Shown here piece after piece: positions 10,794 through 20,540 of a stretch of DNA of 64,000 nucleotides (the stretch's first letter is position 1; every line of letters starts with the position of its first letter). The notes beneath the pieces were generated by a model. It was not told where the DNA came from. It ran no database searches and saw nothing but the letters and a program-made list of their open reading frames with translations. Made by a program: the position numbers and the translations under genes. The DNA comes from Nocardioides dokdonensis FR1436 (GTDB taxonomy: Bacteria; Actinomycetota; Actinomycetes; Propionibacteriales; Nocardioidaceae). The stretch covers positions 2,480,001 through 2,544,000 of the forward strand of contig NZ_CP015079.1 in assembly GCF_001653335.1 (NCBI RefSeq), written 5' to 3'.

Positions 10794-11213
10794 ATGACCG
10801 AGCGCACCCTGGCCCTGATCAAGCCCGACGGCGTACGCCGCGGCCTCACCGGCGAGATCGTGCGCCGCATCGAGGCCAAGGGCTACACGCTGGCCCGCCT
10901 CGAGCTGCGCGAGGCGACGCCCGAGCTGCTCGCCGAGCACTACGAGGAGCACCACGGCAAGCCGTTCTACGAGCCGCTGGTCGAGTTCATGCTCTCCGGC
11001 CCGGTCGTGGCGATGGTCCTCGAGGGCGAGCGCTGCATCGAGGGCTTCCGCTCGCTGGCCGGTGCCACCGACCCGACCGTGGCCGCCCCCGGCACCATCC
11101 GCGGCGACCTGGGCCGCGACTGGGGCCTGAAGGTCCAGCAGAACCTGGTGCACGGCTCCGACGCGCCCGAGACCGCCGAGCGCGAGATCGGCATCTGGTT
11201 CCCCGCCTCCTGA
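10794..11213 (+). CDS. ndk: Nucleoside-diphosphate kinase
   Basis: Ndk transfers the gamma phosphate between nucleoside tri- and diphosphates through a phosphohistidine. The 139-residue protein has the full family sequence, with the catalytic His120 in NLVHGSD, Lys10 in IKPDG and the GxxRAxxG-like loop [16 protein letters not shown]. Length is standard. In related genomes it follows folC-DUF4233, so the intervening regulator and oxidase look like an insertion into a conserved order. Confidence 0.97.
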   Translation: MTERTLALIKPDGVRRGLTGEIVRRIEAKGYTLARLELREATPELLAEHYEEHHGKPFYEPLVEFMLSGPVVAMVLEGERCIEGFRSLAGATDPTVAAPGTIRGDLGRDWGLKVQQNLVHGSDAPETAEREIGIWFPAS

Positions 11214-11386
11214 CGCCACCTGTGGCAGATGTGACTCGTGAGGCGCCTGATCCACCGGCGTGGCGTCCCTGATCCGTGGTAGGTGCTCCCTAGTCTCGTG
11301 ACCGGGTCGCACCGGGATCGTGCGCGCGGGACGACCCACCTTCCCGGGTCAGCACCGCGCACGAGGGACCACGAGGCGCACCCGCC

Positions 11387-12415
11387 ATGGCGAACAGCTT
11401 CTTCGGCCGCGACATGGCCGTCGACCTCGGCACGGCCAACACGCTGGTCTACGCCCGCGGGCGCGGCGTGCTGCTCGACGAGCCCAGCGTCGTCGCGCTC
11501 AACGCGAACACCGGCGAGATCCTCGCCGTGGGCCACGAGGCGAAGCGGATGATCGGGCGCACGCCCGACAACATCACCGCGATCCGACCCCTCAAGGACG
11601 GCGTGATCGCCGACTTCGAGGCCACCGAGCAGATGCTGCGCTACTTCATCCAGCAGGTGCACCGGCGCAGCGTCTTCGCCAAGCCCCGCATGGTCATCTG
11701 CGTGCCCAGCGGCATCACCGCCGTCGAGCAGCGCGCGGTCAAGGAGGCCGGCTACCAGGCCGGCGCCCGCCGCGTCTACATCGTCGAGGAGCCGATGGCG
11801 GCTGCGATCGGCGCCGGGCTCCCGGTCCACGAGGCCACCGGCAACATGGTCGTCGACGTCGGCGGCGGCACCACCGAGGTCGCGGTCATCAGCCTCGGCG
11901 GCATCGTGACGAGCCTGTCGATCCGCACCGCCGGTGACGACCTCGACGCCGCGATCGTGGCGTGGATGAAGAAGGAGTACTCCCTCATGCTCGGCGAGCG
12001 CACCGCCGAGGAGGTCAAGATGACGCTCGGGTCGGCCTTCCCGCTGCCCGACGAGCCGGAGGCCGAGATCCGCGGCCGCGACATGATCTCCGGGCTGCCG
12101 CGCACCGTCGTGGTCTCCAGCGCCGAGGTCCGCCAGGCCCTCGAGGAGCCGCTGCACGCGATCGTCGACGCGGTCCGCACCACCCTCGACCAGACCCCGC
12201 CCGAGCTGGCCGGCGACATCATGGACCGCGGCATCGTGCTCACCGGCGGCGGTGCGCTGCTGCGCGGCCTCGACGAGCGGCTGCGCCACGAGACCGGCAT
12301 GCCGGTGCACATCGCCCCCGACCCGTTGAGCTCGGTGGTCCTGGGCGCCGGCAAGTGCGTCGAGGAGTTCGAGGCCCTCCAGCAGGTCCTCGTCACCGAC
12401 CCGAGGCGCTACTGA
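11387..12415 (+). CDS. mreB: Rod shape-determining protein MreB (actin-like)
   Basis: MreB polymerises under the membrane and guides the side-wall elongation machinery. The 342-residue product has the actin-fold phosphate loops (DLGTANTL near residue 13, DVGGGTTEVAV near 161) and the adenosine motif TGGGALLRG near residue 285. The N-terminus MANSFFGRDMAV resembles a short membrane-binding helix. The 173 bases upstream hold no gene; a weak TAGTCT at 11291-11296 may be a -10 box. It is first in an operon of five overlapping genes, which fits a rod-shaped actinobacterium that retains dispersed elongation. Confidence 0.96.
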   Translation: MANSFFGRDMAVDLGTANTLVYARGRGVLLDEPSVVALNANTGEILAVGHEAKRMIGRTPDNITAIRPLKDGVIADFEATEQMLRYFIQQVHRRSVFAKPRMVICVPSGITAVEQRAVKEAGYQAGARRVYIVEEPMAAAIGAGLPVHEATGNMVVDVGGGTTEVAVISLGGIVTSLSIRTAGDDLDAAIVAWMKKEYSLMLGERTAEEVKMTLGSAFPLPDEPEAEIRGRDMISGLPRTVVVSSAEVRQALEEPLHAIVDAVRTTLDQTPPELAGDIMDRGIVLTGGGALLRGLDERLRHETGMPVHIAPDPLSSVVLGAGKCVEEFEALQQVLVTDPRRY

Positions 12416-13458
12416 TGGCCCTGCTCGACCGCGTGGGCCCCGCCCGGAACCCCGGTGCGCCGCGTCCCGACCAGCCCGGCCGGCCACGGCGCACCCGGTC
12501 GCTGATGGCGCGCCACGACCGCCGCGAGCGCCGGTGGGGCACCGCCCCCGGCGGCGGCCCGGACGCCGAGCAGCAGAAGCCGTCGCGCGCGCTATTCGTC
12601 GCACTGCTGCTGGCCTGCGCGAGCGTGACGACCCTCGACCTGACCACGGGTGCCGACTCACCGCTCGACCCGGTGCGCGCGGGTCTCGCCGACACGCTGG
12701 GCCCCGCGCAGACCGGTGCGACCGCCCTGGTGCGCCCCTTCACGTCGGTGGGCGGGTGGTTCCAGAGCAACGGCGCGCTGCGTGACGAGGTCGCGTCGCT
12801 GGAGTCCGAGAACTCCGCCCTGCGCGCCGACCTCAACACCTCCGCCTACGACCGCAACCGGCTGGCGGAGTACGACGGCCTGACCAGCGTCGCCTCCGAC
12901 CTCGGCTACTCCCTGGTCCCGGCCCGCGTCGTCGGGGTGGGCGCCGCGCAGTCGTTCTCCAGCACCGTGACGATCGACGCCGGCACCGACGCCGGCCTCG
13001 CCCCGGACATGACCGTGGTCAACAACGACGGCCTGGTCGGTCGGGTGCTCAGCGCCGGGCGCTCCAGCGCCACCGTGCTGCTGCTGGTCGACCAGGAGTC
13101 GACCGTCGGCGCCCGGGTGGGCGACTCGATGGCGATGGGCTTCCTCAGCGGCCGCGGCGCCCTGGGCGAGGACGGCCGCCTCGACCTCGAGCTGGTCGAC
13201 ACCACCTCGGTGCCCGCGCGCGCCGACAGCGTCGTCACCTGGGGCAGCGAGGGCGGGGCGCCGTACCTCGCCGGCATCCCCGTCGGCCGGGTCACCAAGG
13301 TCTACTCCTCGCTGCGCGAGACCTCCCAGCGCGCGGTCATCGACCCCTACGTCGACTTCGGCTCCCTCGACCTGGTCGGGGTGGTGGTGCCTACCGGCAC
13401 CCGCAGCGACCGCGGCGTGATCGGTGCCGACGGCGAGATCACCGGGGGCTCCCGGTGA
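12415..13458 (+). CDS. mreC: Rod shape-determining protein MreC
   Basis: MreC links MreB to PBP2 and RodA from the outer face of the membrane. The 347-residue protein has a basic cytoplasmic N-terminus (residues 1-58), one membrane helix (about 59-77), a short coiled coil (LRDEVASLESENSALRADL) and the MreC beta domains with characteristic VNNDGLVGRV and VTWGSEGGAPY. The ATG overlaps the mreB stop (TGATG). A later ATG at 12505 would remove the first 30 residues, so the exact start is uncertain. The last four bases overlap mreD. Confidence 0.93.
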   Translation: MALLDRVGPARNPGAPRPDQPGRPRRTRSLMARHDRRERRWGTAPGGGPDAEQQKPSRALFVALLLACASVTTLDLTTGADSPLDPVRAGLADTLGPAQTGATALVRPFTSVGGWFQSNGALRDEVASLESENSALRADLNTSAYDRNRLAEYDGLTSVASDLGYSLVPARVVGVGAAQSFSSTVTIDAGTDAGLAPDMTVVNNDGLVGRVLSAGRSSATVLLLVDQESTVGARVGDSMAMGFLSGRGALGEDGRLDLELVDTTSVPARADSVVTWGSEGGAPYLAGIPVGRVTKVYSSLRETSQRAVIDPYVDFGSLDLVGVVVPTGTRSDRGVIGADGEITGGSR

Positions 13459-13964
13459 CCGCGGTGCGCGCCGTGGTGGCGGCCGTGGCCGTCGTCGCCG
13501 CGCTGGTGCTGCAGGTCTCGGTCTTCGGGCCGCTGGCCTGGGAGGGGATCGTGCCCAACCTGTGCCTGCTCGTGGTGGTCGCGGGCGCGCTGACCCGCGG
13601 GCCGCAGTTCGCGATGGTGCTCGGCTTCGGGGCCGGGCTGCTGCTCGACCTGGCTCCGCCGGCCGATCACGTGGCCGGCCGCTGGGCCCTGGCGCTGCTG
13701 CTCGTGGGCTACCTGGTCGGTCGGGTCCGGCCCGAGTCGCGGCCCACCGCCACGACCGTGGTGGCCACGGTCGCTGCCGCCTCGTTCGTCGGCACCTCGG
13801 TCTTCGCCCTCACCGGCATCGCGCTGCAGGACCCCGTCGTCGGGGTCGGCCAGACCCTCCAGGTCCTGGTGGTCTCGCTGGTCTGGGACGTGCTGCTCAC
13901 CCCCTTCGTGCTCCCTCCGCTGATGGCGCTGTTCCGTCGCCTCGAACCCGCCCACGCCCTGTGA
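13455..13964 (+). CDS. mreD: Rod shape-determining membrane protein MreD
   Basis: The 169-residue protein has five or six hydrophobic helices and the motif GFGAGLLLDLAPP (helix 3), typical of MreD. It is an integral membrane partner of MreC. Sequence conservation in this family is low, so position after mreC adds much of the support. It starts with a GTG that overlaps the mreC TGA by the GTGA arrangement. Confidence 0.9.
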   Translation: MTAVRAVVAAVAVVAALVLQVSVFGPLAWEGIVPNLCLLVVVAGALTRGPQFAMVLGFGAGLLLDLAPPADHVAGRWALALLLVGYLVGRVRPESRPTATTVVATVAAASFVGTSVFALTGIALQDPVVGVGQTLQVLVVSLVWDVLLTPFVLPPLMALFRRLEPAHAL

Positions 13965-13986
13965 ATGCTCCTGTGAGGTCCTGCTG

Positions 13987-16134
13987 ATGCGTGCTCCCAC
14001 CCGCGGCGAGGAGGCCGCCGGCACCCGTCGTTCGCGGCTGCGGATCCTGGTCATCCAGGCCCTCGTGCTGTCGCTGTTCGCGACCCTGCTGGTGCGGCTC
14101 TACTACATCCAGGTCGTCACCGGCGAGGAGTACACCGCACAGGCGGCCTCGCAGTCGGTGCGCGACATCGTCGTGCAGCCCCAGCGCGGCCTGATCGTCG
14201 ACGACATGGGTCGCCCCCTGGTCACCAACCGCACCGCCTGGGTGGTCTCGGTCGACCGGACCCTGCTGGGCAAGATGGGCGGACGGGACCGCCGCGAGGT
14301 GCTCAACCGCGTCGCGGTCGTCACCGGTGCCGGCCGCAGCGAGGTCGAGAAGCGCCTGGTCACCTGCGGCGACGCCGGCTCGGTCAGCGGCACCTGCTGG
14401 AACGGCTCGCCCTACCAGCCGGTCCCGGTCGCCACCGACGTCGAGCGCGGCGTCGCGCTGAAGATCCTCGAGCAGCCCGAGGACTACCCGGGCGTGCTCG
14501 CCGAGCAGCAGACCGTGCGTGCCTACCCCCGCCCCTACGGCGTCAACCTCGCCCACGTCCTGGGCTACCTCAGCCCGATCACCGAGGACGAGCTCGACCA
14601 GGCCGACAGCGACGGCGACGCGAGCGTCAACGGCGCGTCCTCGGTCGGTCGCGCCGGCGTCGAGAAGCAGTACGACGCCTGGTTGCGCGGGATGCCCGGC
14701 TACCAGTCGGTGGCCGTGGACTCGATGGGCCGCGTGCTCGGCGAGGACAGCCAGACCCAGGCGCGGCCCGGCGACACGCTCGTCACCTCCATCGACGCCC
14801 GCGTGCAGAGCGTGGTGGAGAAGCAGCTCGCCGAGACCATCAAGACGGCGCGGGCCACGACCGACACCGTGACCGGGCGCCGCTACGCCGCCGACTCCGG
14901 CGCCGCGATCGTGCTGGAGGCCGACACCGGCCGCGTGGTCGCGATGGCCAGCCAGCCGACGTACGACCCGGAGGTCTGGGTGGGCGGCATCTCCGACAAG
15001 GAGCTCGCGCACCTCTACTCCGAGGCCGCCGGCACCCCGCTGCTCGGGCGCGCCACCCAGGGCCAGTTCGCGCCGGGCTCGACCTGGAAGCCGTTCATGA
15101 CCGCCGGCGCGCTCAGCAACGGGTACGGCACCGACACGATGCTCAACTGCTCCTCCGCGCTGCGCGTGGGCAACCGCGACTTCAAGAACTACGAGTCCGG
15201 CGCCTACGGCTTCATCGGCTTCGCCAAGGCCCTCGAGGTCTCCTGCAACACGTTCTTCTACCGCGTCGGGCTCGACTACTGGCAGCGCTACGGCTCCGAC
15301 GTGTCCGACGTGGACGCCAAGGACCCGCTGGTGCAGGAGGCCAAGGACTGGGGCTTCGGCGCCGAGACCGGGATCGACATGCCGGGGGAGGCCCCCGGCC
15401 GGATCGCCGACCGGCAGTGGAAGCGCGACTACTACGAGTCGATGAAGGACTACTACTGCGGCATCTCGGAGAAGCCTCAGGACGCCGAGACCAGCGACTT
15501 CGTCTACAGGTTCTCCCGCGAGTTCTGCGTCGAGGGCTTCGCCTACCGGGCCGGTGACGCCGTCAACTTCGCCATCGGCCAGGGCGACACGATCGTCACG
15601 CCGCTGCAGCTGGCCCGCGCGTACGGCGCGATCGCCAACGGCGGCACGCTCTACGAGCCGCGGATCGCCAAGGCGGTCGTCGGCCCGGACGGCAAGGTGC
15701 TGCGCCGCATCGACCCCGAGGTCCAGGGCGAGGTCGACCTGCCGGCGAAGACGTTCGGCTACATCGACGAGGCGCTCGCCGGCGTGACCCGCCAGGGCAC
15801 CATGTCGTGGCGGATGATCGGCTTCCCGCTCGAGGAGGTGCCGATCCGCTCCAAGACCGGCTCCGCCGAGGTCTACGGCAAGCAGTCGACCTCGTGGGTG
15901 GCCTCCTACTCCGAGGACTACGTCGTGGTGATGATGGTCAGCCAGGGCGGCACCGGGTCGGGCACCTCCGGCCCGGCGATCCGCACCATCTGGGAGACGC
16001 TGTACGGCGTCGACGGTGAGCAGGTGCGACCCGCGAAGGCCGCCATCCCCGGCACCACGCCGCCCACGCAGCTGCCCACCTTCACCCGCGACGGCTCGGT
16101 GCTCCCGCCCGCTCGCGCGAAGGGCGACTCGTGA
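13987..16134 (+). CDS. mrdA: Penicillin-binding protein 2 (elongation transpeptidase)
   Basis: This class B penicillin-binding protein cross-links peptidoglycan during side-wall growth. The 715-residue protein has a basic N-terminus, one membrane helix (about residues 19-40), a dimerisation domain and the transpeptidase domain. The active-site motifs are S365-T-W-K368, S419-C-N421 and K623-T-G. Two cysteines near residue 135 and several around 500 could form external disulfides. It starts 22 bases after mreD and ends overlapping rodA, its glycosyltransferase partner. Confidence 0.95.
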   Translation: MRAPTRGEEAAGTRRSRLRILVIQALVLSLFATLLVRLYYIQVVTGEEYTAQAASQSVRDIVVQPQRGLIVDDMGRPLVTNRTAWVVSVDRTLLGKMGGRDRREVLNRVAVVTGAGRSEVEKRLVTCGDAGSVSGTCWNGSPYQPVPVATDVERGVALKILEQPEDYPGVLAEQQTVRAYPRPYGVNLAHVLGYLSPITEDELDQADSDGDASVNGASSVGRAGVEKQYDAWLRGMPGYQSVAVDSMGRVLGEDSQTQARPGDTLVTSIDARVQSVVEKQLAETIKTARATTDTVTGRRYAADSGAAIVLEADTGRVVAMASQPTYDPEVWVGGISDKELAHLYSEAAGTPLLGRATQGQFAPGSTWKPFMTAGALSNGYGTDTMLNCSSALRVGNRDFKNYESGAYGFIGFAKALEVSCNTFFYRVGLDYWQRYGSDVSDVDAKDPLVQEAKDWGFGAETGIDMPGEAPGRIADRQWKRDYYESMKDYYCGISEKPQDAETSDFVYRFSREFCVEGFAYRAGDAVNFAIGQGDTIVTPLQLARAYGAIANGGTLYEPRIAKAVVGPDGKVLRRIDPEVQGEVDLPAKTFGYIDEALAGVTRQGTMSWRMIGFPLEEVPIRSKTGSAEVYGKQSTSWVASYSEDYVVVMMVSQGGTGSGTSGPAIRTIWETLYGVDGEQVRPAKAAIPGTTPPTQLPTFTRDGSVLPPARAKGDS

Positions 16135-17336
16135 GCACCGGCGTCCGGCTCAGGTCCGCCGGCGGCACCAAGCCGCGGTTCCGCTGGGCGGGGCTCGACT
16201 GGGTGCTGCTCGGTGCGGTGCTGGCGCTGGTGGTGATCGGCACCCTGCTGGTGTGGTCGGCCACCTCGACGCGCGAGGACCTGACCGGCGGCAACCCGCG
16301 CGCCTACCTGGAGAAGCAGCTCTTCAACATCTCCGTGGGCCTGCTGCTGATGGCCGTGGTGGTGGTCGCCGACCACCGCTGGGTGCGGGTCGCCGCGCCC
16401 GCGGTCTACCTCGCCTCCGTCGTCGGGCTGGTCCTGGTGCTGGTGATGGGCTCGACCATCAACGGCTCGCGCTCCTGGCTGATGCTGGGCGGGATGTCGG
16501 TGCAGCCGGCCGAGTTCGCCAAGCTCGCCGTGATCATCGGCATGAGCCTGGTCCTGGCGCACCGCGCCGCTGGTCGGTGGCGCCCCAAGGTCGGTCTCGT
16601 CGAGGTGCTGCTGATGCTGCTCATCGCAGCCGTGCCGGCGGCACTGATCCTGCTCCAGCCCGACCTCGGCACGATGCTGGTGCTCACCGCCACCGTCGTG
16701 GGGGTCCTCGCGGTCTCGGGCGCCCCGCGGCGCTGGCTGGCCCTGCTGGGCGCGGGCGGGGTGACGGCAGCGGTCGTCGCGGTCGCCGCCGGGGTGCTCA
16801 AGGACTACCAGGTCGACCGCTTCCTGGCCTTCACCAACCCCGACCTCGACCCGCGCGGTGCCGGCTACAACGTCGAGCAGGCCCGGGTCGCCGTCGGCAA
16901 CGGCGGCCTCTTCGGCCAGGGCCTCTTCAACGGCTCCCAGACCCGCTCGGGCTTCGTGCCCGAGCAGCACACCGACTTCGTCTTCACCGTCGCCGGCGAG
17001 GAGCTCGGCCTGGTCGGCGCCGGCCTGGTCGTGCTGCTGCTCGGCGTCGTCATCTGGCGGGCCCTGGCCATCGCCACCGCCACCGAGGACGTCTTCGGCC
17101 GGGTCGCGGCCGCCGGGATCGCCTGCTGGTTCGGCTTCCAGGCCTTCCAGAACATCGGGATGTGCCTGGGCATCATGCCGGTCACCGGCGTGCCGCTGCC
17201 GTTCGTGTCGTACGGCGGCTCCTCCATGTTCGCCGGCCTGCTCGCGGTCGGGCTGCTGCAGAACATCCACCTGCGCTCCACCGAGCAGGCGCCCCGGCGC
17301 TACTCCGCTCCGCGGGTGCTGGTCAGCGCGCGCTAG
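16131..17336 (+). CDS. rodA: SEDS peptidoglycan glycosyltransferase RodA
   Basis: RodA polymerises lipid II into glycan strands in the elongasome. The 401-residue protein has about ten membrane helices. SEDS signatures are visible: INGSRSWLMLGGMSVQPAEF, LLQPDLGTM, QTRSGFVPEQHTDFVF and the final GVPLPFVSYGGSS. The GTG start overlaps the PBP2 stop. The gene's last four bases overlap a converging antiporter gene. Confidence 0.96.
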   Translation: MSTGVRLRSAGGTKPRFRWAGLDWVLLGAVLALVVIGTLLVWSATSTREDLTGGNPRAYLEKQLFNISVGLLLMAVVVVADHRWVRVAAPAVYLASVVGLVLVLVMGSTINGSRSWLMLGGMSVQPAEFAKLAVIIGMSLVLAHRAAGRWRPKVGLVEVLLMLLIAAVPAALILLQPDLGTMLVLTATVVGVLAVSGAPRRWLALLGAGGVTAAVVAVAAGVLKDYQVDRFLAFTNPDLDPRGAGYNVEQARVAVGNGGLFGQGLFNGSQTRSGFVPEQHTDFVFTVAGEELGLVGAGLVVLLLGVVIWRALAIATATEDVFGRVAAAGIACWFGFQAFQNIGMCLGIMPVTGVPLPFVSYGGSSMFAGLLAVGLLQNIHLRSTEQAPRRYSAPRVLVSAR

Positions 17337-18454
17337 GGCTTGACCGAGAAGAACAGGAACGTCGCGAACAGCACCAGGTGCACCACGCCCTGCAGGGTCT
17401 TGGCTCGACCCTGGGCCAGGGTGAGGGTCGAGATCGCCACGGTGATGGCCAGCAGCACGATCTGCAACGGCTCGAGGCCCAGCACCAGGTCGCCGTCGAT
17501 CCAGATCATCGCCACGGCGATGGTCGGGATCGTCAGGCCCACCGAGGCCATGGCTGAGCCGTAGGCCAGGTTGAGGCTGTTCTGCACCCGGTCGCGCTCC
17601 GCGTTGCGCAGCGCGGAGATCGACTCGGGCGAGAGCACCAGCAGTGCGATCACCACACCGACCACGGTGTAGGGCAGCCCGAGACCGGCGACGGCGTCCT
17701 CGATCGTGGGGGACAGGATCTTGGCCAGGCCCACCACCGAGACCAGGGCGACCACCAGCAGAGCCAGGCTCTGCTTCGCCGCGCGGTCCGAGGGCGGGTC
17801 GGCGTGCCCGTCCTCGTCCTGGTCGAGCAGCCCGGTGACCCGGCCATGGTCGTCGGAGGAGACCGGCAGGAAGAAGTCGCGGTGCTGCACCGTCTGGGTC
17901 AGCACGAACGCGCCGTACAGCACCAGCGAGGCGACCGAGACGTAGGCCAGCTGGGAGGGCGAGTACGACAGTCCGGCCTCGCTGACGGTGAAGCCGGGCA
18001 GCACCAGGCACACCGCAGCCAGCGCGACGACCGTCGACAGCGCCGAGCCGGTGCCGCTGGCGTTGAAGCTGACCAGGTGGTGGCGCAGCGCCCCCACGAG
18101 CAGCGAGATGCCGACGATGCCGTTGAGGGTGATCATCAGGGCGGCGAAGACCGTGTCACGGGCGTAGGTGCTGGCTCCGTCGCCGCCCCCGATCATCAGC
18201 ATCACGATCAGGCCGACCTCGATGACGGTGACCGCCACCGCGAGGATCAGCGACCCGAACGGCTCGCCCACGCGGTGCGCCACCACCTCGGCATGGTGCA
18301 CGGCTGCGACGACCGAGCCCACCAGCGCGACGGCGACCGCGACCAGCACCGGCCACGCGTCGTGGTTGGCCCAGGTGGCCAACAGCAGCACGAACGCCAC
18401 TCCCGGCACGGCCACGGTCCAGCTGAGGGGGTGTCGGACCGTGGGTTCGCTCAT
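17333..18454 (-). CDS. Calcium/cation:proton antiporter, CaCA (ChaA-like) family
   Basis: The 373-residue protein has about eleven membrane helices in two related halves. Each half carries an acidic ion-binding motif: GEPFGSLILAVAVTVIE with a nearby glutamate in the first, and SPESISALRNAERDRVQNSLN in the second, which is the usual ChaA second repeat. A short hydrophilic loop rich in acidic residues and prolines (DQDEDGHADPPSD) separates them. It probably exports calcium or sodium in exchange for protons. The ATG at 18452-18454 has a TAGTCT box seven bases upstream. Confidence 0.9.
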   Translation of the reverse strand: MSEPTVRHPLSWTVAVPGVAFVLLLATWANHDAWPVLVAVAVALVGSVVAAVHHAEVVAHRVGEPFGSLILAVAVTVIEVGLIVMLMIGGGDGASTYARDTVFAALMITLNGIVGISLLVGALRHHLVSFNASGTGSALSTVVALAAVCLVLPGFTVSEAGLSYSPSQLAYVSVASLVLYGAFVLTQTVQHRDFFLPVSSDDHGRVTGLLDQDEDGHADPPSDRAAKQSLALLVVALVSVVGLAKILSPTIEDAVAGLGLPYTVVGVVIALLVLSPESISALRNAERDRVQNSLNLAYGSAMASVGLTIPTIAVAMIWIDGDLVLGLEPLQIVLLAITVAISTLTLAQGRAKTLQGVVHLVLFATFLFFSVKP

Positions 18455-18461
18455 GTGCCGA

Positions 18462-18467
18462 AGACTA
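18462..18467 (-). promoter_or_regulatory. Candidate -10 box, leaderless antiporter mRNA
   Basis: On the minus strand, TAGTCT ends seven bases before the antiporter ATG, with no ribosome-binding site between. Confidence 0.4.
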
Positions 18468-18557
18468 GAGAGGCGGAGAAATGGCCCACCGAACGGCACC
18501 GCCGTACGCTGGAGCCTTCCCGACCGTTCGCCGAACCACCGCTTGCGAGGTTGCTCC

Positions 18558-20528
18558 ATGTCTGCGTCCACCGTCGAGACCACGCGCCAGGCAGGCCGCT
18601 CCGTCTTCGCCGACCTGGAGCCGCACCTGCCCAGCGTCTCGAAGCCCATCCAGTACGTCGGCGGCGAGCTCAACTCGACCGTCAAGGACTGGGACGCCGC
18701 CCCCGAGGGCGAGACGGTCCGCTGGGCGCTGATGTATCCCGACGCCTACGAAGTGGGCCTGCCCAACCAGGGCGTGCAGATCCTCTACGAGGTGCTCAAC
18801 GAGCGCGACTGGATCGTGGCCGAGCGCACCTACGCCGTGTGGCCCGACATGGAGGCCGTGCTGCGTGAGCACGACATCCCGCAGTTCACCGTCGACGCGC
18901 ACCGCCCGGTCGGCGACTTCGACGTGCTGGGGCTGAGCTTCTCGACCGAGCTCGGCTACACCAACATGCTCACCGCGCTCGACCTCGCCCGCATCCCGCT
19001 GCACGCGGTCGACCGCGGCGAGCACGACCCGGTGGTCCTGGCCGGTGGCCACGCCGCGTTCAACCCCGAGCCGATCGCCGACTTCGTCGACGCCGCTGTG
19101 CTCGGTGACGGCGAGGAGGTCGTGCTCGCGATCTCCGAGGTCGTGCGCGAGTGGAAGACCGAGGGCCGCCCCGGCGGTCGCGACGAGCTGCTGCGCCGCC
19201 TCGCGGTCACCGGCAACGTCTACGTCCCGAAGTTCTACGACGTCGTGTACGCCGAGGACGGCTCCATCGAGGCGATCGTCCCGAACAAGCCGGGCGTGCC
19301 GTTCCGGGTCAAGAAGCACACCCTGATGGACCTCGACGCCTGGCCCTACCCGCGCAAGCCGCTGGTGCCGCTGGCCGAGACGGTGCACGAGCGCTTCAGC
19401 GTCGAGATCTTCCGTGGCTGCACCCGCGGCTGCCGCTTCTGCCAGGCCGGGATGATCACCCGCCCGGTGCGGGAGCGCTCGATCAAGACCATCGGCGACA
19501 TGGTCGAGAACGGCATCCGCTCCACCGGCTTCGAGGAGGTCGGGCTGCTGTCGCTCTCCAGCGCCGACCACACCGAGATCGGCGAGGTCGCCAAGGGTCT
19601 GGCCGACCGCTACGAGGGCACCAACGTCTCGCTCTCGCTGCCCTCGACCCGCGTGGACGCCTTCAACATCACCCTCGCCAACGAGTTCTCCCGCAACGGC
19701 CGGCGCTCGGGGCTGACCTTCGCCCCCGAGGGCGGCTCGGAGCGGATGCGCAAGGTCATCAACAAGATGGTGACCGAGGAGGACCTGATCCGCACGGTGG
19801 CGGCGGCGTACTCCCACGGCTGGCGACAGGTGAAGCTCTACTTCATGGTGGGCCTGCCCACCGAGACCGACGACGACGTCCTCCAGGTCGCCGAGCTGGC
19901 CAAGAAGGTCATCGCCAAGGGTCGCGAGGTCTCCGGGCGCAACGACATCCGCTGCACCGTCTCGATCGGCGGGTTCGTGCCCAAGCCGCACACGCCGTTC
20001 CAGTGGGCCGCGCAGCTCGATCACGAGACCACCGACTCGCGGCTCAAGAAGCTGCGCGACACCGTGCGCGAGGACAAGAAGTACGGCCGCGCCATCGGGT
20101 TCCGCTACCACGACGGCAAGCCCGGCAGCATCGAGGGACTGCTCTCCCGCGGCGACCGTCGCGTCGGTGCGGTCATCGAGCAGGCATGGCGCTCCGGGGG
20201 CCGCTTCGACGGCTGGAGCGAGCACTTCTCCTACGACCGCTGGGCCGAGTCCGCGGCCACCGCCCTGGCCGGCACCGGCGTGGACCTCGAGTGGTACACC
20301 ACCCGCGAGCGCCCCTACGACGAGGTGCTGCCCTGGGACCACCTCGACTCCGGCCTCGACAAGGACTGGCTGTGGGCCGACTGGGAGGACGCTCTCGACC
20401 CCGACTCCGTCGACGTCGAGGACTGCCGCTGGACCCCCTGCTACGACTGCGGCGTGTGCCCCGAGATGGGCACCGAGATCCAGGTCGGCCCCACCGGCCA
20501 GACGCTGCTCCCGCTCGCCGTCGTCTGA
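18558..20528 (+). CDS. B12-binding-domain radical SAM protein, TIGR03960 family
   Basis: The 656-residue protein has an N-terminal cobalamin-binding-like fold (about residues 50-200, with VGLPNQGVQILYEVLN and LAGGHAAFNPEP), then a radical SAM core whose cluster ligands are C288, C292 and C295 in RGCTRGCRFCQAG. A cysteine cluster near the C-terminus (CRWTPCYDCGVC) may bind a second metal centre. The family is found next to a DUF2344 (TIGR03936) protein, sometimes fused, and before RNase E/G; its reaction is unknown to me. Here the partner is 3.3 kb downstream, behind three unrelated genes. The start is the ATG at 18558; the upstream open frame is antisense to the antiporter. Confidence 0.9.
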   Translation: MSASTVETTRQAGRSVFADLEPHLPSVSKPIQYVGGELNSTVKDWDAAPEGETVRWALMYPDAYEVGLPNQGVQILYEVLNERDWIVAERTYAVWPDMEAVLREHDIPQFTVDAHRPVGDFDVLGLSFSTELGYTNMLTALDLARIPLHAVDRGEHDPVVLAGGHAAFNPEPIADFVDAAVLGDGEEVVLAISEVVREWKTEGRPGGRDELLRRLAVTGNVYVPKFYDVVYAEDGSIEAIVPNKPGVPFRVKKHTLMDLDAWPYPRKPLVPLAETVHERFSVEIFRGCTRGCRFCQAGMITRPVRERSIKTIGDMVENGIRSTGFEEVGLLSLSSADHTEIGEVAKGLADRYEGTNVSLSLPSTRVDAFNITLANEFSRNGRRSGLTFAPEGGSERMRKVINKMVTEEDLIRTVAAAYSHGWRQVKLYFMVGLPTETDDDVLQVAELAKKVIAKGREVSGRNDIRCTVSIGGFVPKPHTPFQWAAQLDHETTDSRLKKLRDTVREDKKYGRAIGFRYHDGKPGSIEGLLSRGDRRVGAVIEQAWRSGGRFDGWSEHFSYDRWAESAATALAGTGVDLEWYTTRERPYDEVLPWDHLDSGLDKDWLWADWEDALDPDSVDVEDCRWTPCYDCGVCPEMGTEIQVGPTGQTLLPLAVV

Positions 20529-20540
20529 CCCCCCGCGGGC

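Noticed and set aside
11221-11386. Strong promoter in front of mreB
   Set aside because: TAGTCT at 11291-11296 is a possible -10 box, but no -35 at a good spacing is visible, so I did not list it as a feature.
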